Notes: a model not told the origin generated them from the sequence alone. A stretch of DNA of 41,033 nucleotides from Hyphomicrobiales bacterium (GCA_900466005.1 UEGQ01000006.1:1-41033); one strand, 5' to 3'; shown: positions 16,104 through 26,071, numbered from the stretch's first letter. Program-made: numbers and translations.

Positions 16104-17771
16104 TCATGCAATATCGAAGGCAGCCCTGACGAGCCGCCGTGTGTATTCTGTTTTCGGGTTCGAGAGCACCTCGTCGACCGGCCCCTCCTCCACGATCCAC
16201 CCGTGCTGCATGACGATGACGCGGTGGCAGAGTGCGCGCACCACCTTCAGGTCATGCGAGATGAAGAGGTAGCTGAGACCCCGCTCCGCCTGGAGGTTTC
16301 GCAGGAGCTCGATGATCTGTGCCTGCACCGAGAGATCGAGCGCGGACGTCGGCTCGTCGAGCAAGATGAACTCGGGTTCGAGGGCCACCGCCCTGGCGAT
16401 CGCGATGCGCTGGCGCTGCCCGCCGGAGAACTCGTGCGGGAAGCGCGACAGGATGTCTGTCGGCATGCCGGCCGCGTCGAGCGCGTCCTTGACCCTGTCG
16501 AGGCGTTCGGCGCGCGTTTGCCCGAGCCCGTTGACGATAAGTCCTTCCTCGATGATCTGTCCGATCGTCATGCGCGGATTGAGCGAGGCGAACGGGTCCT
16601 GGAATACGATCTGCATGCGTGATCTCAGCGGCCGCATCTCTTTGCGCGAACGGCCGTCGATGCGCTCGCCATCGAAGCGGATCTCGCCGGCGCTCGGCTC
16701 GTTCAGCCTCAGCAGCGACTGCCCGAAGGTCGTCTTGCCGGAACCGGATTCGCCGACGATGCCGAGTGTCTCGTGCCGGCGGAGCGTCAGACCGAGACTG
16801 TCGACGGCAACCAGTTCCCTGAGGTCGGGCCTGAAGATGCCGCCATGGCGCATCATGAAGCTGACCCGCACATCCTTCGCGGTCAACAGCGGCTCGGCAT
16901 CCGCCGGCAACGGCATGGCAACGCCTTGCGGTTCGGAGGCGAGCAGGCGCCGCGTATAGGGATGGCGGGGTGCCTCGAACAGGTGATTTGTGGTGTTGTG
17001 CTCACGCATTTCGCCATGCTGCATCACGTAGACGTAGTCGGAGAACTTGCGGACGATGGTCAGGTCGTGCGTGATCAGCACCACGGCCATGCCGCGCTCT
17101 TGCTGCAGAGTTCGGATGAGATTGAGGATCTGGGCCTGGACAGTGACATCCAGCGCCGTCGTCGGCTCGTCGGCTATCAGCACATCGGGATCGTTGGCAA
17201 GCGCCATGGCGATCATGACGCGCTGCCGCTGCCCACCGGAGAGCTGGTGCGGATACTGCTTCAGCCGCGCTTCCGGCTCGGGGATCTGCACCTGTTTCAG
17301 GAGTTCCAGCGCCCGGGCTTCCGCCGCCCTGCGGCCCACCTTCGTATGCACACGGATCGCCTCGACGATCTGGCCGCCGATCGTGTGGAGCGGGTTGAGA
17401 GAACTCATCGGCTCCTGGAAGATCATCGATATCCGGTCGCCGCGCAGTGCCCGGCGGGCGCGCGGCGAGAATGTCAGGATATTGGAGCCCTCAAAGGCGA
17501 CCTTTGCTGCCGGCGACACTATGGCACGCCTGGAAAGGAGGCCCATCACGGTGCGGGCCGTGACCGACTTGCCGGACCCGGATTCGCCGACGATCGCGAC
17601 GGTCTCTCCGCGGTAGAGCTGGAAGGAGATGTCCTTCACCGCCTCGACCGTCCCGTGCTCGACCCTGAAGGTCACGCCGATATTGCGCGCATCGATGATC
17701 GGGGCGTCGGCACGCTCCGCGCTGTCGAAGCGCATTGCCGGTGCGTGGTTCTCGGTTGCTGCAAGTGCCAT
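16104..17771 (-). CDS. ABC importer ATP-binding protein, fused double ATPase (Opp/Dpp family)
   Basis: Two full ATPase domains lie in tandem in 555 aa. The first has Walker [11 protein letters not shown], signature LSGGQRQRV and Walker [13 protein letters not shown]. The second has [18 protein letters not shown] and [11 protein letters not shown]. This is the fused DppD-DppF arrangement and powers the two permeases encoded just upstream. The ATG at 17771 follows a textbook AAGGAGGTT; a TTG two codons earlier is unlikely. The gene context shows that the substrate is an oligosaccharide rather than a peptide. Confidence 0.93.
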   Translation of the reverse strand: MALAATENHAPAMRFDSAERADAPIIDARNIGVTFRVEHGTVEAVKDISFQLYRGETVAIVGESGSGKSVTARTVMGLLSRRAIVSPAAKVAFEGSNILTFSPRARRALRGDRISMIFQEPMSSLNPLHTIGGQIVEAIRVHTKVGRRAAEARALELLKQVQIPEPEARLKQYPHQLSGGQRQRVMIAMALANDPDVLIADEPTTALDVTVQAQILNLIRTLQQERGMAVVLITHDLTIVRKFSDYVYVMQHGEMREHNTTNHLFEAPRHPYTRRLLASEPQGVAMPLPADAEPLLTAKDVRVSFMMRHGGIFRPDLRELVAVDSLGLTLRRHETLGIVGESGSGKTTFGQSLLRLNEPSAGEIRFDGERIDGRSRKEMRPLRSRMQIVFQDPFASLNPRMTIGQIIEEGLIVNGLGQTRAERLDRVKDALDAAGMPTDILSRFPHEFSGGQRQRIAIARAVALEPEFILLDEPTSALDLSVQAQIIELLRNLQAERGLSYLFISHDLKVVRALCHRVIVMQHGWIVEEGPVDEVLSNPKTEYTRRLVRAAFDIA

Positions 17772-17783
17772 GACCAACCTCCT

Positions 17784-18917
17784 TCAGTACGGATCGACGG
17801 CATCACGCAAGCCGTCGCCCAGCGCGTTGAACGCGAAGACCGTCACGAGCACGAAGCCGACCGGTGCCAGAATCCACGGATAGGAACCGATGACAGAATA
17901 GGTCGCGGTGTCCTGCAGCATCAGGCCCCAGGAGATCAGCGGCGGTTTCACCGCAAATCCGAGGAAGCCCAGGAAGGACTCGAGCAGCACCACGCTCGGA
18001 ATGTGGAGCGTGACCGCCACGATCACATGGCTCATCACGTTCGGGAGGATATGCTGGAAGATGATCCGGCGATCCGTCGCGCCGATCGCCATTGCCGCGC
18101 GGACATAGTCGACGCGGGCAAGCGCCAGCGTCTTGCCGCGAACCTCCCGCGACATCTGGGCCCAGCCGAGCGCCGACATGACCACCACCACGAAGGTGAG
18201 GAAGACATGGGTCGGCGCGGTGACGGGGATGAGCGAGGTGAGTGCGAGATAGAGCGGCAATTGCGGGAAGGCGAGCACGATCTCGACGAAGCGCTGGATC
18301 CATGCATCAGTGGCTCCACCGAAATAGCCTGACACCAGGCCGACCGTGGTGCCGACGACGGTCACGATCAGAACCACGCTGAGCGCAATGGCGAGCGAGA
18401 CGCGTGACCCGTGGATCGCCCTCGAGAGCACGTCGCGGCCGAACTTGTCGGTTCCGAGGAAATGCACGGGCTCACCGTCGATCGGCCCGAAGAAGTGCCG
18501 GTTCGTGGGCACGAGGCCGAGGAGACGGTACTCGCTTCCCCTGACGAAGAAGCCGAGATAGTGCGGATTGTCGTAGTCCGGCCCGACAATCGGCTGGAAG
18601 GTGACCGGATCCAGTTCCTCGGTCTCCGCCATTGCGTAGACCCGCGGCAGGATGCTGAACCGCCCGTCCTTGTCCCGGAAACTGATGGTCTGGGGTGGCG
18701 AGAAGCTCGCATCCGTCGCCATCGGGTTCATCGGCGAGAAGAATTCGGCAAACAGCGCCGTGACCACCAGCACCGCGACCAGCACAAGTCCAATCATGCC
18801 GGTCAGCGAGCGTCTGAAGCGGCGCCAGACCAGGGCCGAATAGCTCTCGTTGCCGGCTGTTCTGGTCACCGCATCCTCAGCGACCGGATCTGGCCGGATT
18901 TCCTCGAGCGTCGCCAT
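17784..18917 (-). CDS. ABC importer permease (DppC-like)
   Basis: This 377-aa permease has a long cytoplasmic N-terminus, one membrane segment (about residues 35-57), an insert of about 120 residues outside the membrane, and five more segments with the binding-protein-dependent transport signature around ALARVDYVRAAMAIGATD. The insert (SFRDKDGRFSILPRVYAMAE onward) is longer than in typical DppC and is seen in Opp-family importers with very large binding proteins. It starts one base after the stop of the partner permease, indicating coupled translation. Confidence 0.9.
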   Translation of the reverse strand: MATLEEIRPDPVAEDAVTRTAGNESYSALVWRRFRRSLTGMIGLVLVAVLVVTALFAEFFSPMNPMATDASFSPPQTISFRDKDGRFSILPRVYAMAETEELDPVTFQPIVGPDYDNPHYLGFFVRGSEYRLLGLVPTNRHFFGPIDGEPVHFLGTDKFGRDVLSRAIHGSRVSLAIALSVVLIVTVVGTTVGLVSGYFGGATDAWIQRFVEIVLAFPQLPLYLALTSLIPVTAPTHVFLTFVVVVMSALGWAQMSREVRGKTLALARVDYVRAAMAIGATDRRIIFQHILPNVMSHVIVAVTLHIPSVVLLESFLGFLGFAVKPPLISWGLMLQDTATYSVIGSYPWILAPVGFVLVTVFAFNALGDGLRDAVDPY

Positions 18918-18918
18918 C

Positions 18919-19926
18919 TCATGCCCTCCCCAGTTCGCGGACCCGGGGGTCGAGCAGCGCCAGCAGCATGTCGGCGATAATGTTGCCGACGATCAAGGTC
19001 GCTGCGAGCACCATCATGAAGGTCGCAGTGACGTAGACATCGCCGACCGCCATCGAACCGACGATCGCCGGCCCCACCGTTGGCAGCGAGAAGATGATCG
19101 CCGTCTCGATTTCGCCCGTCAGCATGTAAGGCAGAACGACGCCCTGGTACATCACCAACGGATGAAGCGCGTTCGGAACGGCATGCCGCAGGATGACGGC
19201 ACCCTCCGAAAGCCCTTTTGCGCGCGCCGTCTCGATATACTGCGCGTTCAGCGTATCAAGCAGATTGCCGCGCATGACGCGCATGTTGTAGGCGAGCCCG
19301 CCGAAGACGGCGATCGCAACCACCGGCCAGACATGGCTGACGAGATCGGCGAACTTTGCCCAGGACCAGGGCGCCCCGCCATATTGCGGAGAGAAGAAGC
19401 TGCCGATTTCCGAGACGTCGTAGTGGAAGACCATCAGGTAGACGAGCACCAGCGCCATCAGAAAGCGCGGGATCGTCATGCCGAGGAAGGAGACCGTCGA
19501 AAGGAGATTGTCGACCCAGGAATACTGACGCGTTGCGGCCCATATCCCGAAGCTGATGCCGAAAAGGGAAGCAAGGATATGGCAGACGAGCGCCAGCGTC
19601 AGCGTCCGCGGCAGCCTTTCGCCGACGACATCGGCAACAGGCTTGTTATAGTAGAAACTGTAGCCGAAATCGCCACGGGTGACGATGCCCGAGATCCAGT
19701 TGACGTACTGAATGACCATCGGCTTGTCGAGGCCGTGCTCGACCCTGTAGGCCTGCGCCTGCGCTTCGGCCTGATCGTAGGACGCGCCGCCCTGGTTCAT
19801 CAGCTGCGAGCGGATGTAATCGGCATAATCACCGGGCGGCGCCTGGATGATCGCAAAGGTCACGACGCTCAGGATCAGGAGCACCGGCACGGCCGAACCG
19901 ATCCGTGTCAGAAGAAATCTCAACAT
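18919..19926 (-). CDS. ABC importer permease (DppB-like)
   Basis: This 335-aa protein has six membrane segments, beginning MLRFLLTRIGSAVPVLLILS, the classic DppB N-terminus with a large extracytoplasmic loop after the first helix. The transport signature is near NAQYIETARAKGLSEGAVI. I chose the ATG at 19926 with GGAGAGAG upstream over the GTG at 19932. It pairs with the DppC-like permease encoded immediately downstream. Confidence 0.9.
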   Translation of the reverse strand: MLRFLLTRIGSAVPVLLILSVVTFAIIQAPPGDYADYIRSQLMNQGGASYDQAEAQAQAYRVEHGLDKPMVIQYVNWISGIVTRGDFGYSFYYNKPVADVVGERLPRTLTLALVCHILASLFGISFGIWAATRQYSWVDNLLSTVSFLGMTIPRFLMALVLVYLMVFHYDVSEIGSFFSPQYGGAPWSWAKFADLVSHVWPVVAIAVFGGLAYNMRVMRGNLLDTLNAQYIETARAKGLSEGAVILRHAVPNALHPLVMYQGVVLPYMLTGEIETAIIFSLPTVGPAIVGSMAVGDVYVTATFMMVLAATLIVGNIIADMLLALLDPRVRELGRA

Positions 19927-19976
19927 CTCCACTCTCTCCGTTACAACGCCGATCCCCGGCTCACCCCTCGTCCTGC

Positions 19977-20001
19977 CCGGCCGCGCTTCACGCGCGGCCG
20001 G
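19977..20001 (-). terminator. Intercistronic hairpin between binding-protein and permease genes
   Basis: A perfect 10-bp stem (CCGGCCGCGC/GCGCGGCCGG) with a 5-base loop lies 21 nt past the binding-protein stop codon and about 50 nt before the permease start. No T-run follows. Such hairpins protect binding-protein mRNA from 3' decay and reduce downstream expression in many ABC operons. Confidence 0.65.
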
Positions 20002-20022
20002 TTAAGGCTTCAGGGAGGAAGG

Positions 20023-22110
20023 TCAGTTCATCGGGCCGCCGTCGCCCGGCTTGCCCGGCAGCTGCTCCGGATAGAGCTCGTACTTGCCCTGCCGGTCGGC
20101 CGCGACCCACATGCGCTCGCGCATGATGGAGTCTTCTGCCCAGTTGAACATGTAAATCGGTGTGCCCGCAGGAACGTTCGAGAACCGCTTGTTGATGATC
20201 AGCGCACCGGGATATTCGGTGAGCCCGATCGTATAGAGATTCTCGGTATAGACCTTCTGGTACGTCTTCATCAGTTCCGCCCGCTCGGCATTGTCCTGCG
20301 AGGTAATGAAGTGGTTGACCAGCGAAGCCATCTCGACCTCGAACGGCATGATGTCGAGCTCCTTGCCTTCGGGTGCACGATGATTCCAGCTGGTGCGCGG
20401 CCCGACCGGTGCCAGCTGTTCGGTGTTCTGCACCACGGAGGAAAGCTCCGTCGAGTTGCGGCGCACCGCCCAGTCGAACCGGCCGGAATAATGAGCCGCA
20501 TCACGCTGGTTGGAATCGAGCGCGTTGATCACGACACGGATCCCGAGCTTCGCCATCTGTCCGACGAGGCCCTCCGCGAGGCTCTTGTCCGTCGTGTAAC
20601 CGTTGTTGACCAGAAGCACGACCTCCACATTCCGCCCGCCGGCGGTACCGGCAGGGAAATTGACGATGCCGTCAGAGTCGGTGTCGACGAGGCCGATCTT
20701 CTCGAGCGCCGCCTTCGCCGCCGCGAGGTCATAGGGATAGTAGACCGTGGAATTGCGATCGTAGAAACTCGTCCCCGACGACAGCCCGCCCGGATAGATC
20801 GCCGTGAACGGCCCTTTGACCAGACTGTCGCCAATCGCCTTGCGGTCAATTGCCGAGGTCACGGCCTTGCGGAATTCAGGATTGCGATTGAGCTCCCGCA
20901 CAGCCTGCTCGCGCTCGTCAGGATTGCCCCAGCCGTTCGCCGAGAAGTTCATTAGGAGATTATAGCCGATCAGGCGCGGCCCAAAGGCCAGCCGCGCCGG
21001 CGCGTCCGGCTCCGCAGCCCGCTTCAGCGCCGCCACGAAGTTTTCCGGCTGCTCGAGGTTGGAGATATCCCCCGAACCGGCGACCGCCTGCACATCACGA
21101 TCGGCCCAGGTCGAGAGCTTGTAGTGCACTTCGTCGAGATAAGGCAGTTGCTGGCCCTTCTCGTCCACTTTCCAGTAGTAGGGATTGCGGCGCATGACGA
21201 TGATATCGTCCGGACGATATTCGACGGGCACCCAGGCCCCCATCACCGGCATGTTCATGTATTCCGGTGGGAAGGCGTTCTTGAACTGATCGTAGCTGCT
21301 ATCCGAGTATTTCGGGTGCTTGGATTTCAGCACATGCGCCGGGCCGGGGCAGAAACTCGGATAGGCCATCGTGTAAAGATACTGCTTCGGGAAGGCCTCC
21401 TTGAAGGTCCATTCGACGGTGTAATCGTCGATCTTGACGAGCGTCGTGCCCTCGCCGAAGGCTTCCGGGGAGGCCCCGCCGCCGAGCGGCGAAACATTCG
21501 GATCGAGGACCGCATCCTCCCAATAGAACATTACGTCCTCGGCGGTGAACGGATGGCCGTCCGACCATTTGGCACCCTTGACCAGATGCATGGTCAGCTT
21601 GTGACCGTCCTTCGACCACTCCCAGCTCTTCGCAAGGTTCGGCAGCGGTTCGGTATCCTCGGCATTGACCTGGAAGAGCGGCGCTGTGCGCGTCAGGCAT
21701 TCGGAAAGCCCGATATCGATGCCGCCCCATCCCTGGCTCTGCCCCGCCGTGTAGTTCCAGCCCTCCGGCCGGCCGCCGATCACGTGCCTCAGCGTATCGC
21801 CGTAGACGCCGATCCCGTCCGGCATGTTGGCAGCCTTGTAGACCAGCGGCTCCTCCGGCAGCCGGTCCTTGAGTGGCGGCAGCTTGCCGGCCTTCTCGAA
21901 CTTTTCAAAAACCCAGTCCGGCTGCGAGTAACCGGACAGCGCCTTGAACTCGAGGATCGAATCCCGCGCCACATAGGTGACCTTGGCTTCCGCGGGAAAC
22001 GCCGGCGGCTCCGGCGGCGTCGTGGTCTCGAAGGCGTTTGCCGTCAGTGCGAACATCGACACGCCGACGCTCAGCAAGGCTATTCTTCCAAACTTCTTTC
22101 GATAGTGCAT
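20023..22110 (-). CDS. Periplasmic solute-binding protein, SBP_bac_5 family (alpha-galactoside type)
   Basis: The 695-aa protein has a Sec signal peptide (KKFGRIALLSVGVSMFALTA, probable cleavage near NAF) and family 5 features such as LTMHLVKGAKWSDGHPFTAEDVMFYW. It is about 150 residues longer than peptide-binding proteins such as DppA, which fits the AgpA-like group of rhizobial alpha-galactoside-binding proteins. GGGAGGAACG precedes the ATG. It is the second gene of the operon, between the first GH4 gene and the permeases. Galactoside specificity is inferred from family resemblance and the two GH4 neighbours. Confidence 0.88.
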   Translation of the reverse strand: MHYRKKFGRIALLSVGVSMFALTANAFETTTPPEPPAFPAEAKVTYVARDSILEFKALSGYSQPDWVFEKFEKAGKLPPLKDRLPEEPLVYKAANMPDGIGVYGDTLRHVIGGRPEGWNYTAGQSQGWGGIDIGLSECLTRTAPLFQVNAEDTEPLPNLAKSWEWSKDGHKLTMHLVKGAKWSDGHPFTAEDVMFYWEDAVLDPNVSPLGGGASPEAFGEGTTLVKIDDYTVEWTFKEAFPKQYLYTMAYPSFCPGPAHVLKSKHPKYSDSSYDQFKNAFPPEYMNMPVMGAWVPVEYRPDDIIVMRRNPYYWKVDEKGQQLPYLDEVHYKLSTWADRDVQAVAGSGDISNLEQPENFVAALKRAAEPDAPARLAFGPRLIGYNLLMNFSANGWGNPDEREQAVRELNRNPEFRKAVTSAIDRKAIGDSLVKGPFTAIYPGGLSSGTSFYDRNSTVYYPYDLAAAKAALEKIGLVDTDSDGIVNFPAGTAGGRNVEVVLLVNNGYTTDKSLAEGLVGQMAKLGIRVVINALDSNQRDAAHYSGRFDWAVRRNSTELSSVVQNTEQLAPVGPRTSWNHRAPEGKELDIMPFEVEMASLVNHFITSQDNAERAELMKTYQKVYTENLYTIGLTEYPGALIINKRFSNVPAGTPIYMFNWAEDSIMRERMWVAADRQGKYELYPEQLPGKPGDGGPMN

Positions 22111-22206
22111 CGTCTCGTTCCTCCCTCTGTGGCAAGTGCAACAAGCACTGGCCGACCTCGCCGAAGCGGAGGCGACGACTCCCTCTCGCCGCCCTTTTTT
22201 CTCGCC

Positions 22207-23673
22207 TCAGCCTGCTCTCTTCATTGCAGCTCTTTCCGCCCGGATCTCGTCGAGCGAACGAACCTCGCGCCGTGCCGCCCCCGTCCAGTCCCGCGTCTTG
22301 ACCTTGGCGTTCGCCAAGCGCTCCCGCGCCGCCGGAACCGCATAGGCGTATTGCGGCAGCCAGCGCGCCCCGGCGACGACCATCTCGTCGACCATCTGCC
22401 AGACCTCCTCCGGGGTCGCGACCGCGCCGACCAGCGGATCATGCAGCACGGCGAGCTTCAGGAGATCGATATCCCCGGAGATCGCCGCATGGACCGCCAT
22501 GCGCTGGACGTTGATCGAGGCCATGCAGGTCGCCGCACAGGCCTCGGGTAACGTAATCCCCGAAACCATGTTGATGCCGAAACGGTCGACGAAACCGGGC
22601 GACTCGATGATGGCTTCCGCGGGCAGGTTCGTGATGACACCGTTGTTCTTGACGTTGAAGTGGCCACGATAGACCCGTCCGGTCTCCAGCGCCTCCAGGA
22701 TGTGGCTCGCATGCTCGTTCGAACGCCTCGTCGGGTCGATCGGCTTGCCCGCCGATTCCAGAAACTGCAGAAAATCGGTCTCGAACCAGTTGCGGGTCTC
22801 GATAGAGTACCGGAGGTAACCGCCCGTCTCGCCATGAATCCAGTCGGACATGTCGATCCAACGAGCAATCTCGTCCGGACGCTTGCGGTACCACGGCAGG
22901 TATTCCGAAAGGTGACCGTTGCTTTCGGTGGAATAGACGCCGAAGCGCTTCAGCACATCGATGCGAAGCTTCTCCTGCTGCGAATAGACGGGATGCGCCT
23001 CAAAGGCTGCCACCAGTTCATCCTTGCCGATCTTGCGACCGTTCAGCCGCAGGTCGATGAACCAGGTCTGGTGATTGATGCCGGAACAGACATAATCGAG
23101 TTCGCGAACCGACTGTGCGCCGAGTACTTCGGCAATCTGCTCGGCGCCGTGCTGCACGCCATGGCAGAGGCCGACGGTATCGACCTTGCCGTATTCGATC
23201 GCCGCCCAGGTGTTCATGGCCATCGGGTTGGCGTAGTTCAGGAACTTCGCGTCGCTCGCGGCAACCTCGCGGATGTCCTTGCAGAAATCCAGAATGACCG
23301 GGATGTTGCGCTGGCCGTAGAGAATGCCGCCAGCGCAGATGGTGTCTCCGACACATTGGTCGATCCCGTATTTGAGCGGGATTGCGATATCGTCGGCATA
23401 GGCCTCCAGCCCGCCGACGCGAACGCAGCTGATGACGTAGCGCGCCCCATCGAGGGCACGGCGCCGGTCGGTGGTCGCCGTCACCCGCGCCGGCAGCCGG
23501 TTTGCCTCGATCATTCTTTGCAGGATGTCCCGGATCATGCCGAGATTACGTTCGCTGATGTCGGTCAGGGCGAATTCCACGTCGTGGAACTCGGGAACGC
23601 AAAGAATGTCGGTGGCGAGCTTCTTGGTGAAGCCGATGCTGCCGGCACCGATGATAGCGATTTTGAAACCCAT
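22207..23673 (-). CDS. Second GH4 glycosidase (alpha-galactosidase/alpha-glucosidase group)
   Basis: From the ATG at 23673 the product is 488 aa. It has the GH4 N-terminus KIAIIGAGSIGFT, NPMAMNTWA with Asn149, metal-site Cys170 in GLCHGVQHGA and His201 in GINHQTWF. It differs from the MelA-type enzyme at 14707 (CHGVQ against CHSVQ, GINHQTW against GINHMAF) and resembles the group of rhizobial GH4 alpha-galactosidases and related galacturonidases. It uses NAD+ and a divalent metal. A longer frame to 23748 adds residues unlike the family start. It is the first gene of the operon, so it should be strongly induced. Exact substrate is not determined by sequence. Confidence 0.87.
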   Translation of the reverse strand: MGFKIAIIGAGSIGFTKKLATDILCVPEFHDVEFALTDISERNLGMIRDILQRMIEANRLPARVTATTDRRRALDGARYVISCVRVGGLEAYADDIAIPLKYGIDQCVGDTICAGGILYGQRNIPVILDFCKDIREVAASDAKFLNYANPMAMNTWAAIEYGKVDTVGLCHGVQHGAEQIAEVLGAQSVRELDYVCSGINHQTWFIDLRLNGRKIGKDELVAAFEAHPVYSQQEKLRIDVLKRFGVYSTESNGHLSEYLPWYRKRPDEIARWIDMSDWIHGETGGYLRYSIETRNWFETDFLQFLESAGKPIDPTRRSNEHASHILEALETGRVYRGHFNVKNNGVITNLPAEAIIESPGFVDRFGINMVSGITLPEACAATCMASINVQRMAVHAAISGDIDLLKLAVLHDPLVGAVATPEEVWQMVDEMVVAGARWLPQYAYAVPAARERLANAKVKTRDWTGAARREVRSLDEIRAERAAMKRAG

Positions 23674-23730
23674 TCGCCAGACCCTTCTTTCGGAGTTCAC
23701 ACCACAGCCGACGGCGACGCTTGCAGGATG

Positions 23731-23803
23731 GAAATTCGTCGGCGGCATACCGCAGACAGGCTGGAAAACCGGCCTTTCCCGCGCTACTCCTCTCCGAAAT
23801 TCG
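23731..23803. promoter_or_regulatory. Direct repeat GAAATTCG in the AraC/GH4 intergenic region
   Basis: GAAATTCG occurs at 23731-23738 and 23796-23803, in the same orientation and 65 bp apart (about six helical turns), in the 201-bp gap between the divergent GH4 operon and the AraC-type gene. Direct repeats on one DNA face are typical AraC-family half-sites. The assignment is tentative because the repeat is short. Confidence 0.35.
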
Positions 23804-23874
23804 CTCTTCGACTTCTCCTGTGACTGCGATTATGCGTATATTGCCGGGCGGAGCCAGAGAAGGATTGTGCTATC

Positions 23875-24798
23875 ATGGGTAATTTTGTGCTGCAGAATCT
23901 TCTCGACTTCGGACCAGCGAGCCGCACCGTCTCGCTCCCCAGGGGACGCCAGAGCCTGCACACCATGCCGACCAGCAGCGGGTACGAGATCCGGCGCGGG
24001 GGAGATTATGATTGGGACGGACGCAAGCGCGGCCTCGCCCCCTTTACCGTCCTGCAGCACACCATTGGTGGGCGGGGGAACCTGCGCTACGAAAACCGAA
24101 CGATGCAGGTCAGACCGGGCGAGACGCTGCTCCTGCTCGTTCCACACAATCACCGATACTGGTTGGAAAGGAACGAAACCTGGGAGTTCTTCTGGATCTC
24201 CATGAATGGCGAGGAGGCACTGCGCATTCATCGCTCGATCCTCGCGATGACTGGTCCCGTCCTGCGGCTGAAAACCGAGACGATCGACCAACTGGCCCAC
24301 TGCTGCCACCGGCTGGTCACCGGCGCGGAAACGCCGGGTGCGGCGTCTGCAATCGCCTATGAGGCCGCGATGGCGCTCTATGACGACGTTTTCGGCTCCC
24401 ATCCGACCTTCGCTCAGGAGTACCGTGCCCTGCAGCATGTCCTCAGCCACATCGAGAACCACCTCGACCAGCGCCTCTCGGTCGGCGACCTCGCGGCTGT
24501 CGCGGGCTTGAGCCGCGCGCATTTCTCGCGCATCTTCACCGCCAGCGAAGGCCTGCCGCCGGCGGAATTCGTCCTGCAGAAGCGCCTTCGGCGCGCAGCC
24601 AAGCTCCTGACCAAGACGGCGGAGATGCCGATCAAAGAGGTCTCCGCCCTCTGCGGTTTTGATGACCCGAACTACTTCTCCAAGGTCTTCCGCCGCCTTT
24701 ACGGCACCAGCCCGAGCGATTTCAGAACCAGCGGAATGTATGCGAGTGTCGCAAGCCCCGCGGCGGCCAAGAGGCGGCGAAACGCCCCGGCAGGCTGA
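23875..24798 (+). CDS. AraC-family transcriptional regulator of the alpha-galactoside operon
   Basis: This 307-aa protein has an N-terminal cupin-type sensing domain (about residues 20-160) and a C-terminal AraC DNA-binding domain (about 195-295) with two helix-turn-helix units: LSVGDLAAVAGLSRAHFSRIF, and the second ending FDDPNYFSKVFRRLYGTSPSDFR. It is divergent from the GH4/ABC operon and is positioned like AgpT beside the agp-mel genes of Sinorhizobium, so it is probably the activator of that operon. AGAAGGA lies about 11 bases before the ATG. Confidence 0.9.
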   Translation: MGNFVLQNLLDFGPASRTVSLPRGRQSLHTMPTSSGYEIRRGGDYDWDGRKRGLAPFTVLQHTIGGRGNLRYENRTMQVRPGETLLLLVPHNHRYWLERNETWEFFWISMNGEEALRIHRSILAMTGPVLRLKTETIDQLAHCCHRLVTGAETPGAASAIAYEAAMALYDDVFGSHPTFAQEYRALQHVLSHIENHLDQRLSVGDLAAVAGLSRAHFSRIFTASEGLPPAEFVLQKRLRRAAKLLTKTAEMPIKEVSALCGFDDPNYFSKVFRRLYGTSPSDFRTSGMYASVASPAAAKRRRNAPAG

Positions 24799-24983
24799 TC
24801 GGGCTGTCCGCTCGGGGCGCCGACGCCCATCGCCCTGTTCACACGCGTCGCACCAATGTCGCCAATATCGCTGCGGTCACGCCCTCTACATCACGGCGAG
24901 GCGACCAACGCGGATGCCTGCCTCCTCATGTCCTGGGACCGCGCGGCGGCTTCCTCGCCGACGGTGCCGCGGCATGGAGAAGA

Positions 24984-26024
24984 TCAGGGGGCACTTCCCG
25001 GCCCTTCGCCGTCACTCTCGCCCGGCACGAGTGTCATCGGCCAGAGCAGGCGTGCCGGACGCCCGGCATAGGGCTCCGCATAGGCGGGCATGGCGGCGAG
25101 CAGCGTCTCGGCGAGCGCTATGCCGAGATCGCGTAGCGACAGGGTGAAGGCCGTTAGCCGCGGCGACAGGAAATGCGAATGCGGGCTCTGACGACCAATC
25201 ACGGCGATGTCGCGCCCCGGCACCAACCCGGCCTCGTTGAGCCCACGATAAAGACCAGTCGAACTCACCTCGTTGACGAGCAGGATCGCCGTCGGGCGTT
25301 CCTTGCACGCCAGCAAATCACGGGCGATCTGGTAGCCGCCGGCCTCGTTCGGCGTCGAACGGAAGACGTGTTCCGCGGCGAGCTCAAGTCCGTGACGCGC
25401 AAGGACCTCCCGGCAGCGGTCGACGAAGACATAACCGAGGTTCGCGTCGTCATGGGGCCTGCTGACGGCGATACGGCGGTGCCCCTTGGCGACCAGCCGC
25501 TCCACCGCTGTCTCCGCCATGCCTTCGAAATCGAGGTCGATCCATGGCTGGCCGACATCGGTCAGGCTGCGCCCGAGCGTGATGAAGGGGATCTTGCGTT
25601 TGGCAAGCAGCTCAAATCGCGCATCATGGCGCCGGGTGGCCGAAAGAATGATGCCATCGGCGAAGCCACGCGCCACGACCCGCTTCAGGTAGTCATGCGG
25701 ATCCTCCTCGGAGGAACACAGCAGCGCAACGAGATCGAGCCCGTGACGGGCAAAGACCGTCTGCACACCGTCGAATACACTCATGAAGAAGGTGTCGCCC
25801 TGGCCGGTGATTTCCGGCCCGGTCTGCATCATGAAGCCGATGACCCCGGTCGATCCCTTCCGTAGGGCCCGGCCAGACTGGTTGGCGACATAGCCCAGAG
25901 TCTCGGCCGCATCGAGCACGCGCCTGCGGGTTTCTTCCGCAACATCCGGCTTGCCGTTGAGGGCGCGGGAAACCGTGCCGATCGAGATCCCGAGTTGCTC
26001 GGCAAGCTGGCGTATTCCCTTCAT
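24984..26024 (-). CDS. LacI-family repressor of the oxidoreductase/CUT1 operon
   Basis: This 346-aa protein has an N-terminal LacI helix-turn-helix and hinge (GIRQLAEQLGISIGTVSRAL through NQSGRALRKGS) and a periplasmic-binding-protein-like effector domain (about residues 60-340). The ATG at 26024 has GGAGGATCC just upstream; the frame runs far further upstream but with nonsense composition. It is divergent from the oxidoreductase operon, with a consensus LacI operator between them. The effector should be the transported sugar or an intermediate, identity unknown. Confidence 0.93.
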   Translation of the reverse strand: MKGIRQLAEQLGISIGTVSRALNGKPDVAEETRRRVLDAAETLGYVANQSGRALRKGSTGVIGFMMQTGPEITGQGDTFFMSVFDGVQTVFARHGLDLVALLCSSEEDPHDYLKRVVARGFADGIILSATRRHDARFELLAKRKIPFITLGRSLTDVGQPWIDLDFEGMAETAVERLVAKGHRRIAVSRPHDDANLGYVFVDRCREVLARHGLELAAEHVFRSTPNEAGGYQIARDLLACKERPTAILLVNEVSSTGLYRGLNEAGLVPGRDIAVIGRQSPHSHFLSPRLTAFTLSLRDLGIALAETLLAAMPAYAEPYAGRPARLLWPMTLVPGESDGEGPGSAP

Positions 26025-26071
26025 TTTTCCGGATCCTCCCCCGTCGGCCCAAGGGCCGCACCCACGCCCTA

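Noticed and set aside
18850..20955. A 701-codon plus-strand frame across the permease and binding-protein genes
   Set aside because: It runs antisense to three recognised ABC genes and has the R/H/D-rich composition typical of shadow frames.
14707..24798. A peptide or opine transporter interpretation of the Opp/Dpp-family importer
   Set aside because: Two GH4 glycosidases in the same operon, the very large binding protein and the AraC regulator all point to alpha-galactoside uptake.
24799..24983. A possible small gene between the convergent AraC and LacI genes
   Set aside because: Short frames here have no ribosome binding site or protein-like composition and overlap the LacI 3' end; it is best read as intergenic sequence.
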